NCBI GenBank assembly: GCA_963920575.1
Contig: OY986970.1
Span: forward strand, 15,087,588 to 15,151,587
Direction of reading: 5' to 3'
DNA: 64,000 nt
Source of the DNA: Narthecium ossifragum
Lineage: Eukaryota > Streptophyta > Magnoliopsida > Dioscoreales > Nartheciaceae
Every line of letters starts with the position of its first letter. Position 1 is the first letter of the stretch. Made by a program: the position numbers and the translations under genes. Below the pieces are notes generated by a model that did no database searches, was not told where the DNA came from, and worked only from the letters and a program-made list of their open reading frames with translations. Positions 52,772-63,344 of the stretch are shown in pieces.

Positions 52772-54384
52772 AAGTGTGGGGGAATTTGATGATAATGCAT
52801 AATGTTATATTTTTATCCCTTAATACTTAGTCTCCTGTACTTATTTAGTTCCTAAATATACTCATTATTCTTATATTTTGATTTAGGATGCAATTGAAGT
52901 CCTTAAATCGAAAAGAAGCTGAAAAGAGTGCATGGATCATCTTTAAAGATTAATCTGTACCTGCTCATGAAGAACCAGATGATGTGCCATATATGGTTCG
53001 AAACCTCTTGAAGTCTAGTTTCTGGGGAATTTTACAGTTCGTGATTCTGAGTTTCCTAGAGAAAGTTATGGCAATTTTAGTACCGATGGCGCAGTCTAGA
53101 TGGCAGAACAGTAAATATGCTGGAAAGTTGGATCGATCCGACACCCTGGTGGGATCGATCCGACTATGCAGAATCGTGACAGAACATATATTTTTCGGCT
53201 GAACATGGTCCGATCGATCCATCCATTCATCCTAAGGGCTCCGATCGATCCGACACCTAAAGTTCGATCGATCCGACTCAAAAATAGCCAGAGAAGGTGG
53301 ATTTTTACGCATTCGATCGATCCAGCACCCATAGATCGATCGATCGGACTCGGGCGTAACTAGAAATTGAAGATTTTTAATGAGATCGATCGATCTGACA
53401 CCCCGAGATGGATCGATCGGACTTTCCCAGTCAAGAAAATCAACGATTGTGATCTAATCCGAGGGTGGATACACTTAAGGCTATAAATTGGACTCTTTCT
53501 AGGGTTTGAGGGGGGATTCTTGGACACTTTTGGCTGCTCTTTCTCCTCCTTTATATTTTTTCTAGGTTTTATCTTGTTTATTGGAATCTTTTGAGGATTG
53601 TTCTCGATGGCCCTGCGTAGCTAAATCTTAATCCTTGGTCGAGGAGACTGAAACCTCGGAATCAATGAAACTGTGAGATCTAATTTATTTTTATTGTTCA
53701 GTTTATAGATGAGTATTGAATGTTGTTCTGTTATTAAATATTCATGATTGTCTTGTCTAATTGCTAGGAGCGGTACTAGTTTATTATTCATTGCGATCTA
53801 CTATTAGGTTGGATATCAAATCCGGAATTGTTTGATCCCTCTAATCTACGAAGCAACTGGGGTTTAATAATCTACTGCGTTTCAGAGATTGTTAGGTCTT
53901 AGGAAGAATATTTGACTAGATTAAATGCAACCGCTTGTGCTTGTGTTGTTTAGCTTCATCGATCTCCCTATTCTTAACGCTGCTACTAGATTAAATCTAC
54001 AGCGCTTGTCTTAGGTTGTCTAGTAGTTAGGGTTGATTAGATCGCTTGCTTGTTTCTAATTAACTATGATCGAGGAGAGCTTCGAATTTAATTCGGACGG
54101 TGAATATTCATGGTATGAATTGATTGATACTTGCATCTATGATCAGTTGTTGGATTCCGATGGTGGATGTTGACTCAGACCAAGGTTGGTTCTCTTGATT
54201 TAACTTATTTCTTTGTTTTAGATTATTTCTTTATTGTTTTTCCTCACGTTTAAAGCCCCCCATCTTTGTTCACTAAGCACAAAACTAGGCTAAACACTCT
54301 TCGTGGGATCGACTCGTACTCGCACTACTACATTTATTTTAACGAGTATTGGTTTTATTTTTGAGTGCCTGCGACAGCACATCA
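52772..54384 (+). repeat. Q3 polypurine tract and 3' LTR
   Basis: AAGTGTGGGGGAATT (52772-52786), then LTR 52787-54384 ending GACAGCACATCA before the CCTCT target copy. Confidence 0.9.
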
Positions 54385-54389
54385 CCTCT

Positions 54390-54977
54390 CCATCTTCTTT
54401 TTTCTTCTCGAAAGATTGTCAAAAAAATGAGAAACTCGGCTGGAACAACCCCTTTATATAATAGAATCCCTTAATCCCAGAATTAGGAGTTATAATTCAA
54501 CTTAAACTTTAATTTTCCTAAATTCCATGTTGATGACGTCATCAGAGCGACCGATCGGACTCAGATCCGATCCATCACTCAAGTCGGTCTGACTCGGTCC
54601 TCACTGCCACGTCATTAATTAATTTCAGCTTTTCTCAAATTTCAGCTTTCATAGATCCAACTTTGCTTCAAAACGGATGCCAATTTATAGAGAATCTCAG
54701 AAAGTATTCAACATGACAGTTGTAGGTCTTGAAGTCTTCTTTCATCTCCTAGAATCGCAGAATATTTGGAGTTTTGTAGAATCTCTGGTGATTTATTTCC
54801 AAACAGCCGATGAAGCAGTCTTTTTGCAGAATTTAGTGATTTTTGGCCAAATTTCTTGTATTTCTTCTCAAATCTTACTTAAACCTGAAATCAAACAATA
54901 GGATATCAAATACACCTACTTTAGGCCTAACAAAGGTAATTTAAGGGGTTTAATTAGGAATAATTAGTGACTCATCA
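54390..54977 (-). repeat. P-type solo LTR, right part
   Basis: Resumes the LTR of 47418 and ends TAATTAGTGACTCATCA. On the minus strand TATATAAAG (54453-54461) is a likely TATA box, and a palindrome cluster (GACCGATCGG, ATCCGATCC at 54547-54590) lies about 90-130 bp upstream of it. Confidence 0.75.
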
Positions 54978-56453
54978 GGCTACTATCATGAAACCTATCT
55001 ATTGAACATGTTATCAAAAGGTAGCGGAACAATCGCATGCAGGATCACCCTTACCCAAGCAGGATTCCCATGTCTGGGGATCGCGTCAGGAGCATATAGA
55101 AAACCATTCTTACCACTTGGCCTTAGAGAATAGACACGATCTCGAAACCTCAATAACATTACAATTGTAGCCAACTAGACATTTACCTCGAGAGTACAAG
55201 GATTCAACAGTACAATCACGCCCTAAACCTTACTACTCAGCCTCAGTCCTAGAGCTAGATCCGAGCTGCCCAAGCCCTCGAATCAGCGACTTACCCATTA
55301 CCCACACCTAACCTTGAATGCCTCTAATGCTACAATGCATGCACCTATACAAGCATCTAGCCTACGTGTCACTATTTGTCACATCAACAATTAATAGTTC
55401 GAAATAAAGTATATTTAGATTATACTACTCTCGACGCAACACCGGTAGCCAATCAACAAACAACAGTATACAAACATAATCCTACAGGGCACACCTTCGG
55501 CCCATTTATTCTACGCAAGCAAAAAGCACACATTCAGCCTATTTATTCTTCACATTCCCGGGGGTCATCACGCCCCGGTTAACAATATCCCTTATTGATA
55601 GCGCTCGACCCCACATATGGGTCTAGATATATATGATACATATTATAACATGATTGAATAAGATCAATTTATCAAATCTACGCAAAGGAGTCTAACAACT
55701 TCAATATGGCATAACATTCAATTAATTCAACGAATTGACATGAAATTTGATATTCCTACTCATTTTGATACACCGAATCACATATCTGAAAATTAATTCA
55801 AACGGGAAAAGAAATTAGATAAAACCCCTAATTTTCGTTGAAAATAAGATTTAGTAAAAAGGACCATAAATACTTTGAAAATTTCTCGGATTGAAACCAA
55901 AACCTCCTGATCAGTCCTAATGATCACTAGGATCAACATATCCAAGGGTCAAATCAATTGGATATCAATTTGCCACTAAAGTTTCCAATTTTAACTCATT
56001 GTTATGTTTCAGCACTGTCCAGTGAATAATTCACCATAAATCATAAAGTAAGAAATTAGTAATATTTGGAAGTAGACTCAGAAATCTACAACTTTTATGT
56101 TGAAGATTAGTCAAGGTTATGCGCGTACAAGACTGGATTGGAGCTTAAACACACCAGTTTTAGTAAAAACAGAAATTCGGGAAAAATCCGGGAAAAGATG
56201 CATAAATCCCGATTAAAATCACTAACAAATCCTATGAAATTTCAATTAGTTGATAAACAAGTATAGAAGAACAACTAAGACAAGAGAAATCAACTATGCT
56301 ATGGTTAAACAACCAGCGAACGCCTAAACAAGGGTTTAGGTGAAGGGAGGCGATTCATGCCTAGCCACTTGGGATCGATTCTAACTTTGGTTAGATCTAT
56401 CCCAAGCTATAGTTTGTGCCTAACCAGTTGGGATCGATCCCAACTTGCATCGG
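54978..56453 (-). repeat. S-type LTR fragment (S8)
   Basis: Matches the middle of S2 (TTGAACATGTTAT, GCAGGATCACCCTTACCC) and S1 (GGGCACACCTTCGGCCC). Family hairpin CGGGG/CCCCG at 55559-55577. At the right, GGGATCGAT-type motifs at 56370-56440 are the promoter-side array. Both ends are truncated. Confidence 0.65.
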
Positions 56454-56885
56454 TGATGAGCACAATATAGAGTGTGTATTTGTACTGATCTAACCCCTAT
56501 TTGATACCCATTTGTGCATTAAAGTGACCCTTTATAGCTTTTATTGTGCACTTTCACTACTTGTGGCCATATAGCACCCTCTTTGCCTAAGCAAGGCTTT
56601 TATGATAATTTTATTGTGTTCAAACTCTTGCTTTATATGTGTTACTACATGTGAGTGGGGTATTGTGTACTCTGTAAACTTGTATTGGAAAAGTCTCATA
56701 CTCAATAATGAGTTTTGATTCGAAACTGTGATTTGAGTTTTTATGCGTCTTTGAGTACGGGTGTTCCATACTGTGGTTTTTATGCCCACGCATGTGTAAT
56801 ATGGTGTTTAAAATTGGTTGGTGGAGTTTTCGGTGAGTTTCGGGTCATAGGTCAAAATTCAGCTTCCAACCTCATTATAGGATTT
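56454..56885. other. Unclassified stretch, possibly an LTR start
   Basis: Begins TGATGAGCACAATATAG, which resembles Athila-type LTR starts, and contains no reading frame I would call. It is bounded by the S fragment and the copia LTR. No partner copy in the window. Confidence 0.3.
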
Positions 56886-57405
56886 CATGTTTTTAGGGGT
56901 TGACCGCCAGCAACGTGCAGAGTAAAAAACTAGCCGTTGGAGAGTTGTCGGGAGCCGTTGGAGCTTGTTTTTGAGCTGGTTGAAGGCCAGGTATAAGTAG
57001 TTTGCTTGTGTAAACTTGCCATAACTATTATTGATATTTCTGAGATAATTTGTGCAAGTTTTAGAAAGAGTTTTCTACACTAAGAGCAATCAAATAGTTG
57101 TTGGGAGTGATTGTTAGGTTACCAAGCCCTCGGAAGCTTGGAGAAGAAGCTTGTAAAGATTTGCAAGTAGTGGAACCTCAAGCAAGACCTTGAGAGAAGT
57201 GGACGTTGATCAAGAGATGGGTCGAACCACTATAAAGTCAGTGCAATCTCTCTAACCTTTCTTTCACATATTCTTGCATGCTGATTTACTTTTGTTTCAT
57301 CTCATTTACAAGCATTTATGGTCTTAGATTTTCTCTACCTAAGTTTTCCAGTAATCTAGTTTTTCAAAAGAGTCCAATTCACCCCCGCCCCCTCTTGGAC
57401 TTTCA
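56886..57405 (+). repeat. Copia 5' LTR, truncated at the left
   Basis: From TTGACCGCCAGC to CCTCTTGGACTTTCA. TATAAGTAG at 56992-57000 is a likely TATA box. The paired phrase CCGTTGGAG and the ending CCCCCTCTT are shared with the solo LTR at 58353. The expected TGTTAG start is missing. Confidence 0.6.
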
Positions 57406-57407
57406 AT

Positions 57408-57420
57408 TCATATCAGAGCT
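57408..57420 (+). other. Copia primer-binding site, initiator tRNA-Met type
   Basis: TCATATCAGAGCT just after the LTR. The usual sequence is TGGTATCAGAGC, so the first bases have changed. Confidence 0.65.
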
Positions 57421-57469
57421 AGGTCTCTATTTTAGTGGCGTAACAATCCTTAGAGGATCCTATCTAGAG

Positions 57470-58352
57470 ATGGAAAACGTAGAGGGACAAGCTACCAATA
57501 GGCCACCATACTTCAATGGATTGAATTATACCTATTGCAAGACCAAAATGGAAGTATTCAACCAAACAATGGATTATGAAGCTTGGCGGGTCATAGAGGA
57601 TGGACCTAATGTTCCAATGAAAATAGTCGAAGGGAAAGAAGTCTTGAAAACTAAGAGTGACTACATCACAACCGATCTCAAAAACCTTCAAACGAATGCC
57701 AAGGTAAAAAGCTTCCTATTTTGTGCCCTTAGCTCTAGTGAATTCAATAGGGTCTCGGCATTCAAATCAGCAAAAGAGATATGGGATAAGCTCAAGGGTA
57801 CATATGAAGGAACTAGCCGAGTTAAAGAGTCTAGAATTAGTATGGTTGTGCATGAGTATGAACTCTTTTGCATGAAGAATGATGAAACCATTGGTAAGAT
57901 GTTTACACATTTTACTAACATATTAAATGTGCTTGAATCTCTTGGAAAAGTTTATGCTAACATTGAAGTTGTGAGAAAGATACTTAGGTCTCTACCGAAG
58001 TCATGGGATCGTAAAGTGACGGCGATCGAAGAAGCCAAGGATCTATCTAAGTTGTCACTTGATGAGCTCATGGGTTCACTCATGACTTATGAGATGACCT
58101 TGAAGAGAATCAACGACGAAGGAGACAAGAAGAAGAAGGTTGTTGCGTTCAAATCATCGAGCAAAGAGTCATCGGATTCAAGTGAAGGAAATGATGATGA
58201 AGAATTGGCGATGATCTCAAAGAGAATGCAAAAGATCTTCAAGCGCCAAGAAGGAAAGAAATTCTTCAAGAAGAAATTCCTCAAAGGTGAAAAATACAAT
58301 GCTACTTCTTCTAACTCAAATGAAATTATATGTTATGAGTGTAAGAAGCACG
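57470..58352 (+). pseudogene. Copia gag, N-terminal part
   Basis: ATG at 57470 (MENVEGQATNRPPYFNGLNY); the open frame extends upstream to 57278, but that part is LTR and leader. Gag core: ALSSSEFNRVSAFKSAKEIW, then KILRSLPKSWDRKVTAIEEA and LDELMGSLMTYEM. A Ser/Glu-rich linker, a Lys-rich stretch and the first half of a CCHC knuckle (CYECKK) follow. The solo LTR splits the knuckle at 58352. Gag would package the RNA. Confidence 0.85.
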
Positions 58353-58473
58353 TGTTAGCCCATATATTATTTTGATGATGTCAATATATAATTGATGATA
58401 AAACATGGATTTAATATTATTATCCCTTAAATTGGAAAGCATTAAAATCATATTTAATGAGTTTTTGTACTGA

Positions 58474-58805
58474 CGGTTGATGTGACGGACAATGCATGGA
58501 TCGACCGTGGGGTTTGGCGGTTGATGCGTGGATTGACCGCGAAAGTTTTTCTTGGGAATATAGGCTGACGGTCGATGTGACGGTCGATGGACCGATCGAC
58601 CGTGGCCTATGTGACTTGGCTCAAAGGAGCGACGGTCGATCGGTGCATCGACCGTGGGAAGCGGTTTTCTAGACAGAGGTTGACGGACGATGTCACAGTC
58701 GATGGGACGGTCGACCGTGAGGCTTGATGGTCGATAGGTGGATCGACCGTGGCTCATGGAAAGCCTGGCGGACGATGTCATGGACGATGCGACGGTCGAC
58801 CGTGA
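58474..58805. repeat. GGTCGA array with 12-bp step in the copia solo LTR
   Basis: Cores at 58474, 58487 and 58499, then 58570 and 58582, and further blocks at 58632-58660, 58681-58712 and 58769-58801. Blocks read GACGGTCGATGTGACGGTCG and close with ATCGACCGTGG. Lies 85 bp and more upstream of the TATA box. Confidence 0.85.
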
Positions 58806-58888
58806 GTCCAGAAAAGAGACGTTAAAGAGCCGTTGCAGGAGAAAGAAATAGCCGTTGGGAGGCTATTTGGAAGGGTTGGAAGCTCAGC

Positions 58889-58896
58889 TATAAAAG
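58889..58896 (+). promoter_or_regulatory. TATA box of the copia solo LTR
   Basis: TATAAAAG followed by AGAAAGTCCAGCAAAC. The palindrome array lies immediately upstream. Confidence 0.65.
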
Positions 58897-59390
58897 AGAA
58901 AGTCCAGCAAACTTGCCAAAGACTTAGAGGGAGCTAAGAGATTATTGTAATCATATTCTAGCAAGTTTCTTTCGCTTATTAGTGAGCTAAACCTTTGTAA
59001 AACTACTTCAAGTGTGAAGTAGACATTAAGAGAAATATCCAAGAGAGAGCTTGAAGAGATTATATGGTTGCCAAGCACCCGTAAGCTTGGTGGATAGGTT
59101 GCCAAGCACCCGGAAGCTTGGTGGACAACTTGTAAGAGGTCTTGCAAGTAGTGGAACCCCATGGAGTGCCTTGAGAGAGTGGATGTAGGCAAGGTTTGCC
59201 GAACCACTATAAAATCTGGTGCAATCTCTCTATCTCTCATCTCTTATCATCCTTGCTTTAATATAGATTTTCTTCTCCTATCATTGCAAGCATATTATTT
59301 GATCAGACTCCTCCTACTCAGATTTGCTTAATTGATTTCATTATTTAAAGCCTAAGATAAACCCCACCCCCCCCCCCTCTTAGAGCTTCA

Positions 59391-60224
59391 GCACGGACAC
59401 AACAAGTTTGATTGTCGTCAACTCAAGAAGCCTACAAAGGAGTTTTAGAAAAAAAAAAAGCAATGATGGCTACTTGGGAAGAAAGTGATGTGGAGACCTC
59501 ATCCGATGAAGAAGAACAAGAGGTAGCCAACATATGCTTGATGGCACACGGAGATGAGGAAGAAGAGGAAAATGAGGTAGAAGATGAGCTTGCATTTGAT
59601 AAACTATTTGATACTTACCATGCCTTAGCTAGGGATTTTAACTTTCCTAAAAAGAAATACTATGCTACTTGTAAGGACTTGAAGAAAGTAAAAGAAGAAA
59701 AATTAGATGCCATGCATAGGATTGGAACCTTAGAAAAAGAAAACAAATGCATGCTAGACAACAACTCTTGTGACACACTTCAGGAGGAACTCAAGGACAC
59801 TCAATATGAGCTCATCATATTGAAAAACACAAACTATGATATGCAAAGGGAACTAATCTACTTGAGGAAATCCAAGAGAGATCTCACTCTTGAGGTTGAT
59901 GACTTAAAAATCACTCAATCTAAATTCGTGAAGAGTAGAGATAAGCTAGATGAGATCCTTTATAGCAAAAGGAGCTCTTTAAACAAGGAAGGAATTCGCT
60001 ACAACCCTAGGAAGATGAACAACCAAAAGAAGACTAACTTTGTTAAAGCTTCTTCTCATCCTCCTAAGGTAGCACAAGCACCCACTTGCCACTATTGTTG
60101 CACGACAGGTCACATTGCACCTAGTTGTTATCTCATGAAACATGCTAGTGCTAAAACCTTTTTGACACCTAAGCATGCTACATCTACTTTTATTTCTAGA
60201 ACTAATGCTAAAGGACCCAAATAG
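59391..60224 (+). pseudogene. Copia gag, C-terminal coiled-coil part
   Basis: Continues the knuckle after the solo LTR (HGHNKFDC) and then shifts frame at the A-run 59450-59460. The open frame continues MMATWEESDVETSSDEEEQE, an acidic stretch, a long heptad-like helix (about residues 80-190 of the frame) and a second CCHC knuckle CHYCCTTGHIAPSC. It ends NAKGPK with TAG where relatives read on into IWIPK, which indeed follows at 60225. Typical of SIRE gag. Confidence 0.8.
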
Positions 60225-60869
60225 ATTTGGATACCAAAAATCAAGACTTGAGTTTAATTTGTAGAAGTGCTTAAGATCCAAGATCAAGACAAATTCAAAA
60301 GTCAAACGGTGGTACCTTGATAGTGGATGCTCAAGATACATGACTGGTATAGAGTCATGTTCTCCACATTTCAAGCCAAGGATGGAGGAGTTGTGACTTT
60401 TGGAGATAATGTCAAAGGAAAAATTATCGGAATTGATAATATTGGTAAAACTTCATGCATCAAAATTCAGAATGTTTTTTTAGTAGAAGGCTTGAAACAT
60501 AACTTACTAAGTATTAGTCAATTGTGTGATAAAGGTAACAAAGTCATTTTTGAAAATTCAAACTGCTATGTTAAAAATGCTATTAGTGATAAAATCATGC
60601 TAGTTGGTCATCGTGATGGTAACGTTTATACATTTTATCTTAATGATCTTGTTTGCCATGATGACATATGCCTTAGTGCTTTAAATGATACTTCTTTGTT
60701 ATGGCATAGGAGACTTGGACATGCTCACATGAATTTAATTTCCAAATTCTCTCGAAAAGAGCTTGTTCTTGGAATTCCCAAGATCAAATTCGAGAAAGAT
60801 AAGATTTGTGATGTATGTCAAAGAGGAAGGACCTTTTTAGACCTAGTAAACCAATTACTTTTGTGGTAG
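60225..60869 (+). pseudogene. Copia protease and integrase zinc-binding region
   Basis: WYLDSGCSRYMTG (about 60312-60350) holds the protease active site DSG, with a frameshift inside. The open frame from 60327 then gives GGVVTFGDNVKGKIIGI and VEGLKHNLLSISQLCDKG (protease end), and LLWHRRLGHAHMNL...CDVCQRG, the HHCC zinc-binding unit of integrase. It ends at 60867 where part of the next segment is deleted or shifted. Confidence 0.8.
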
Positions 60870-61492
60870 CTCATATGGTTTTGTTTTAGTAGATGACTAC
60901 ACTAGATACACATGGGTGATTTTCCGTGCACACAAAAGATGAAGTCTTTGAGGAATTCACCAACTTTTGTAGAAGAGTCCAAAATGAAAAAGGTATTATC
61001 ATTACATGCATTAGAAGTGACCATGAAGGAGAATTCAAGAACTCCCATCTAGCAAAGTTTTGCAATGACAACGGGATTGCCCATAACTTCTTATCACCAA
61101 GAACCCCTCAAAAAAATCGTGTTGTTGAAAGGAAAAATTGGACCCTACAAGATTGGGCTAGAACTCTATTATGTGAGAATAATCATCCTAAATACTTTTG
61201 GACCGAAGCGATTAATACTTCTTGCCATGTGATCAATTTAGTCGCATTGAGACATATTTTGAAGAAAACTCCCTATGAGCTTTGGAAAGGAAGAATTCTG
61301 AATATTAGTTACTTTAGAGCCTTTGGTTGCAAGTGCTTTGTCTTGAACAATGACAAGGATAATCTTAGAAAATTTGAAGCTAGATCCGATGAAGGAGTTT
61401 TCCTTGGATACTCGAAGAGAAGCAAAACTTATAGAATATTCAATAAGAGGACCTCGGTGGTTGAAGAATCAATGCATGTTACATTTGATTAA
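60870..61492 (+). pseudogene. Copia integrase core
   Basis: The first catalytic Asp is in VDDYTRYTWV (60890-60919); the frame then shifts. The second frame (60926-61492) has the second Asp in IRSDHEGEFKN, the catalytic Glu in VVERKNWTLQ, and the C-terminal region FRAFGCKCFVLNN...GVFLGYSKRSKTYR. All three catalytic residues are readable but in two frames. Confidence 0.8.
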
Positions 61493-62369
61493 ATGATTAT
61501 AGGTCCTAGTAAAATTAATGATGAAGATGATGAATTTCCTAATGACAAATCAAAAGATCTAGTAGATGAGACCCAAAACGATGTTGAAGAATTGAATGAT
61601 AGATTTGAGAAAATCCCTTGAAATTACTCCTAGTGATCAACATCGTGATTTGCCAAAAGATTGGAAATATGCATCCTCACAACCAAAGGATTTGATCATT
61701 GGTGAACCATTAAAAGGAATCTAAACTAGATCTTCATTAAATGCATGTGTCAATCTAGCCTTCCTATCTCAAATTGAGCCCAAAACGATTGAGGAAGCAC
61801 TAGAGGATGATCATTAGATCTTAGCAACACAAGAAGAGTTAAATCAATTTGAAAGAAATCAAGTTTGGAACTTGGTACCTAGACCTAGTGATCATCCCGT
61901 CATTGACACTAAATGGGTGTTTAGAAATAAAATGGATGAATCGGGAATAATCACAAGGAATAAAGATAGACTTGTTGCAATAGGCTTCAATCAACAAGAA
62001 GGAATTGATTTTGATGAAACTTTTGCACCGGTAGCTAGACTTGAGGCAATAAGACTAGTTCTAGCTTTTGCATCTTACAAAGATTTCAAGTTATATCAAA
62101 TTGATGTCAAAAGTGCATTTTTAAATGGTTTCTTAAAGGAAGAAGTTTATGTTGAACAACCCTCCGATTTTGAGGATCACAAGTTAGGGGATCATGTATT
62201 CGAGCTCACTAAAGTCTTATATGGATTGAAACAAGCTCCTAGAGCTTGGTATGAAAGTTTTAGCAAATTCTTGATGGATAATGATTTTTATAGAGGAAAG
62301 ATTGATACTACTCTTTTTACAAAATCAAAAGGAGAGGGCCTTTTATTAGTTCAAATGAATTTGAAATGA
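61493..62369 (+). pseudogene. Copia reverse transcriptase, N-terminal part
   Basis: 61493-61870 is the linker, with several stops and the motif [20 protein letters not shown]. The open frame 61872-62369 has [25 protein letters not shown] with the first catalytic Asp, and [13 protein letters not shown]. It breaks off where YVDD should follow: an inserted copy of downstream sequence (62357-62387) shifts the frame. Confidence 0.85.
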
Positions 62370-62511
62370 GTTTGATCGGTGAACTAAATTTATGTGGATG
62401 ATATCATCTTTGGATCTTCTAATGAAAAGCTATGTGAAGAATTTACCTCTTGCATGCAAAATGAATTTGAAATGAGTTTGATGGGTGAACTAAATTATTT
62501 ATGTGGATAAT
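62354..62511 (+). repeat. Short direct duplication at the RT active site
   Basis: AAATGAATTTGAAATGAGTT and the following ATSGGTGAACTAAATT occur at 62354-62391 and at 62459-62496. The second is the normal location (relatives code for MSLMGEL here). The first is inserted just before TTTATGTGGATGATATC, the YVDD codons. After the second copy TTTATGTGGATAATA stands where relatives encode a different sequence. Confidence 0.8.
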
Positions 62512-63344
62512 AAATCATGCAAACTCGAGGAGGGATCTTTGTTAGTCAAGCCAAATACACTAGAGACCTACTCAAGAAGTATGATTTTGTCCAATCAAAA
62601 ATTTATATAACCCTATGTGTACAACATTCAAATTAGACAAGGATGAAGATGGGAAACCCGTTTATCAAATATCTTATAGAGAGATGATTGGTTCTTTACT
62701 CTATTTGACCGCCAGTAGACCGGACATCATGTTTAGTGTTTGCCGTTGTGCTAGATATCAATCTTATCCTAAGTAATCTCATTTGGTTGCGGTCAATAGG
62801 ATCTTTAGCTATCTAATAGGAACCCAAAACTATGGTTTGTGGTATCCTAGAAGATCATCTTTTGATCTAATTGGCTACTCCGATGCGGATTTTGTCGGAT
62901 GTAGGCTTGAAAGAAAAAGCACAAGTGGTACATGTCACTTTCTTGGGCATGCACTTGTTTTTTGCTTCTCCAAGAAACAAAACTCAGTTGCTTTATCCAC
63001 CGCCGAATTACTTTGGATACATCGTGGCTGGCAGTTGTTGTGCACAATTACTTTGGATGAAAATCCAATTGATAGATTACAACATACATTTAAACAAAAT
63101 GCCCATTAGATGTGACAACACTAGTGCCATAAGCCTATCCAATAATCCCATCTTACATTCTAGAATAAAGCAGATAGAAATTCGACATCATTTCCTTCGT
63201 GATCACACACAAAAAGGAGATATTGCACTTGAATTTGTTAGCACGAAGCATCAAATTGCGGATATTCTGACCAAACCCTTGAGTGAAGACAGGTTTCCAT
63301 ATCTACTAAGGGAGCTTGAGATGTCCAATGGATGTCCAAAATGA
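62370..63344 (+). pseudogene. Copia RT C-terminus and RNase H
   Basis: After the duplication: YVDDIIFGSSNEKL and SQAKYTRDLLKKYDF in successive frames, with stops at 62508 and beyond. RNase H runs over two overlapping frames (62783-63109 and 62871-63344): DLIGYSDADFVGC, RKSTSGTCHFLG, ALSTAE, IRCDNTSAI and HIEIRHHF-like IEIRHHFLRD, ending LTKPLSEDRF. Catalytic acidic residues are readable. Frame break at about 63010. Confidence 0.8.

Larger units (their letters stand above)
48209..54384 (+). mobile_element. Q3: complete non-autonomous Athila-type element
   Basis: LTRs 48209-49802 and 52787-54384 (about 1.6 kb), exact CCTCT duplications at 48204-48208 and 54385-54389, perfect tRNA-Asp primer site, polypurine tract. 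The 3 kb interior has one degraded frame of about 390 codons, the conserved hairpin, and a 3' region shared with Q2. Gag core, protease, RT and integrase are absent. The first 265 bp of the two LTRs differ at about a dozen positions by my count. 51095-51328 and 51353-52771 have no gene. Confidence 0.9.
58353..59390 (+). mobile_element. SIRE-type solo LTR inside copia gag
   Basis: TGTTAGCCCATATATT...AGAGCTTCA, with exact GCACG duplications at 58348-58352 and 59391-59395. GGTCGA-type array at 58474-58805, TATAAAAG at 58889-58896, then a leader with the direct repeat TTGCCAAGCACCCGTAAGCT (59069 and 59100). A C10 tract stands near the end. The minus-strand frame over the array (58326-58781) is an array product. 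Confidence 0.88.

Noticed and set aside
57278..57469. Longer N-terminus of copia gag (hydrophobic start MLIYFCFISF)
   Set aside because: This part is 5' LTR and primer site; the ATG at 57470 begins the usual gag sequence.
58326..58781. 151-codon minus-strand frame
   Set aside because: Created by the GGTCGA array (repeated VDRPID-like residues); it spans the solo LTR boundary.
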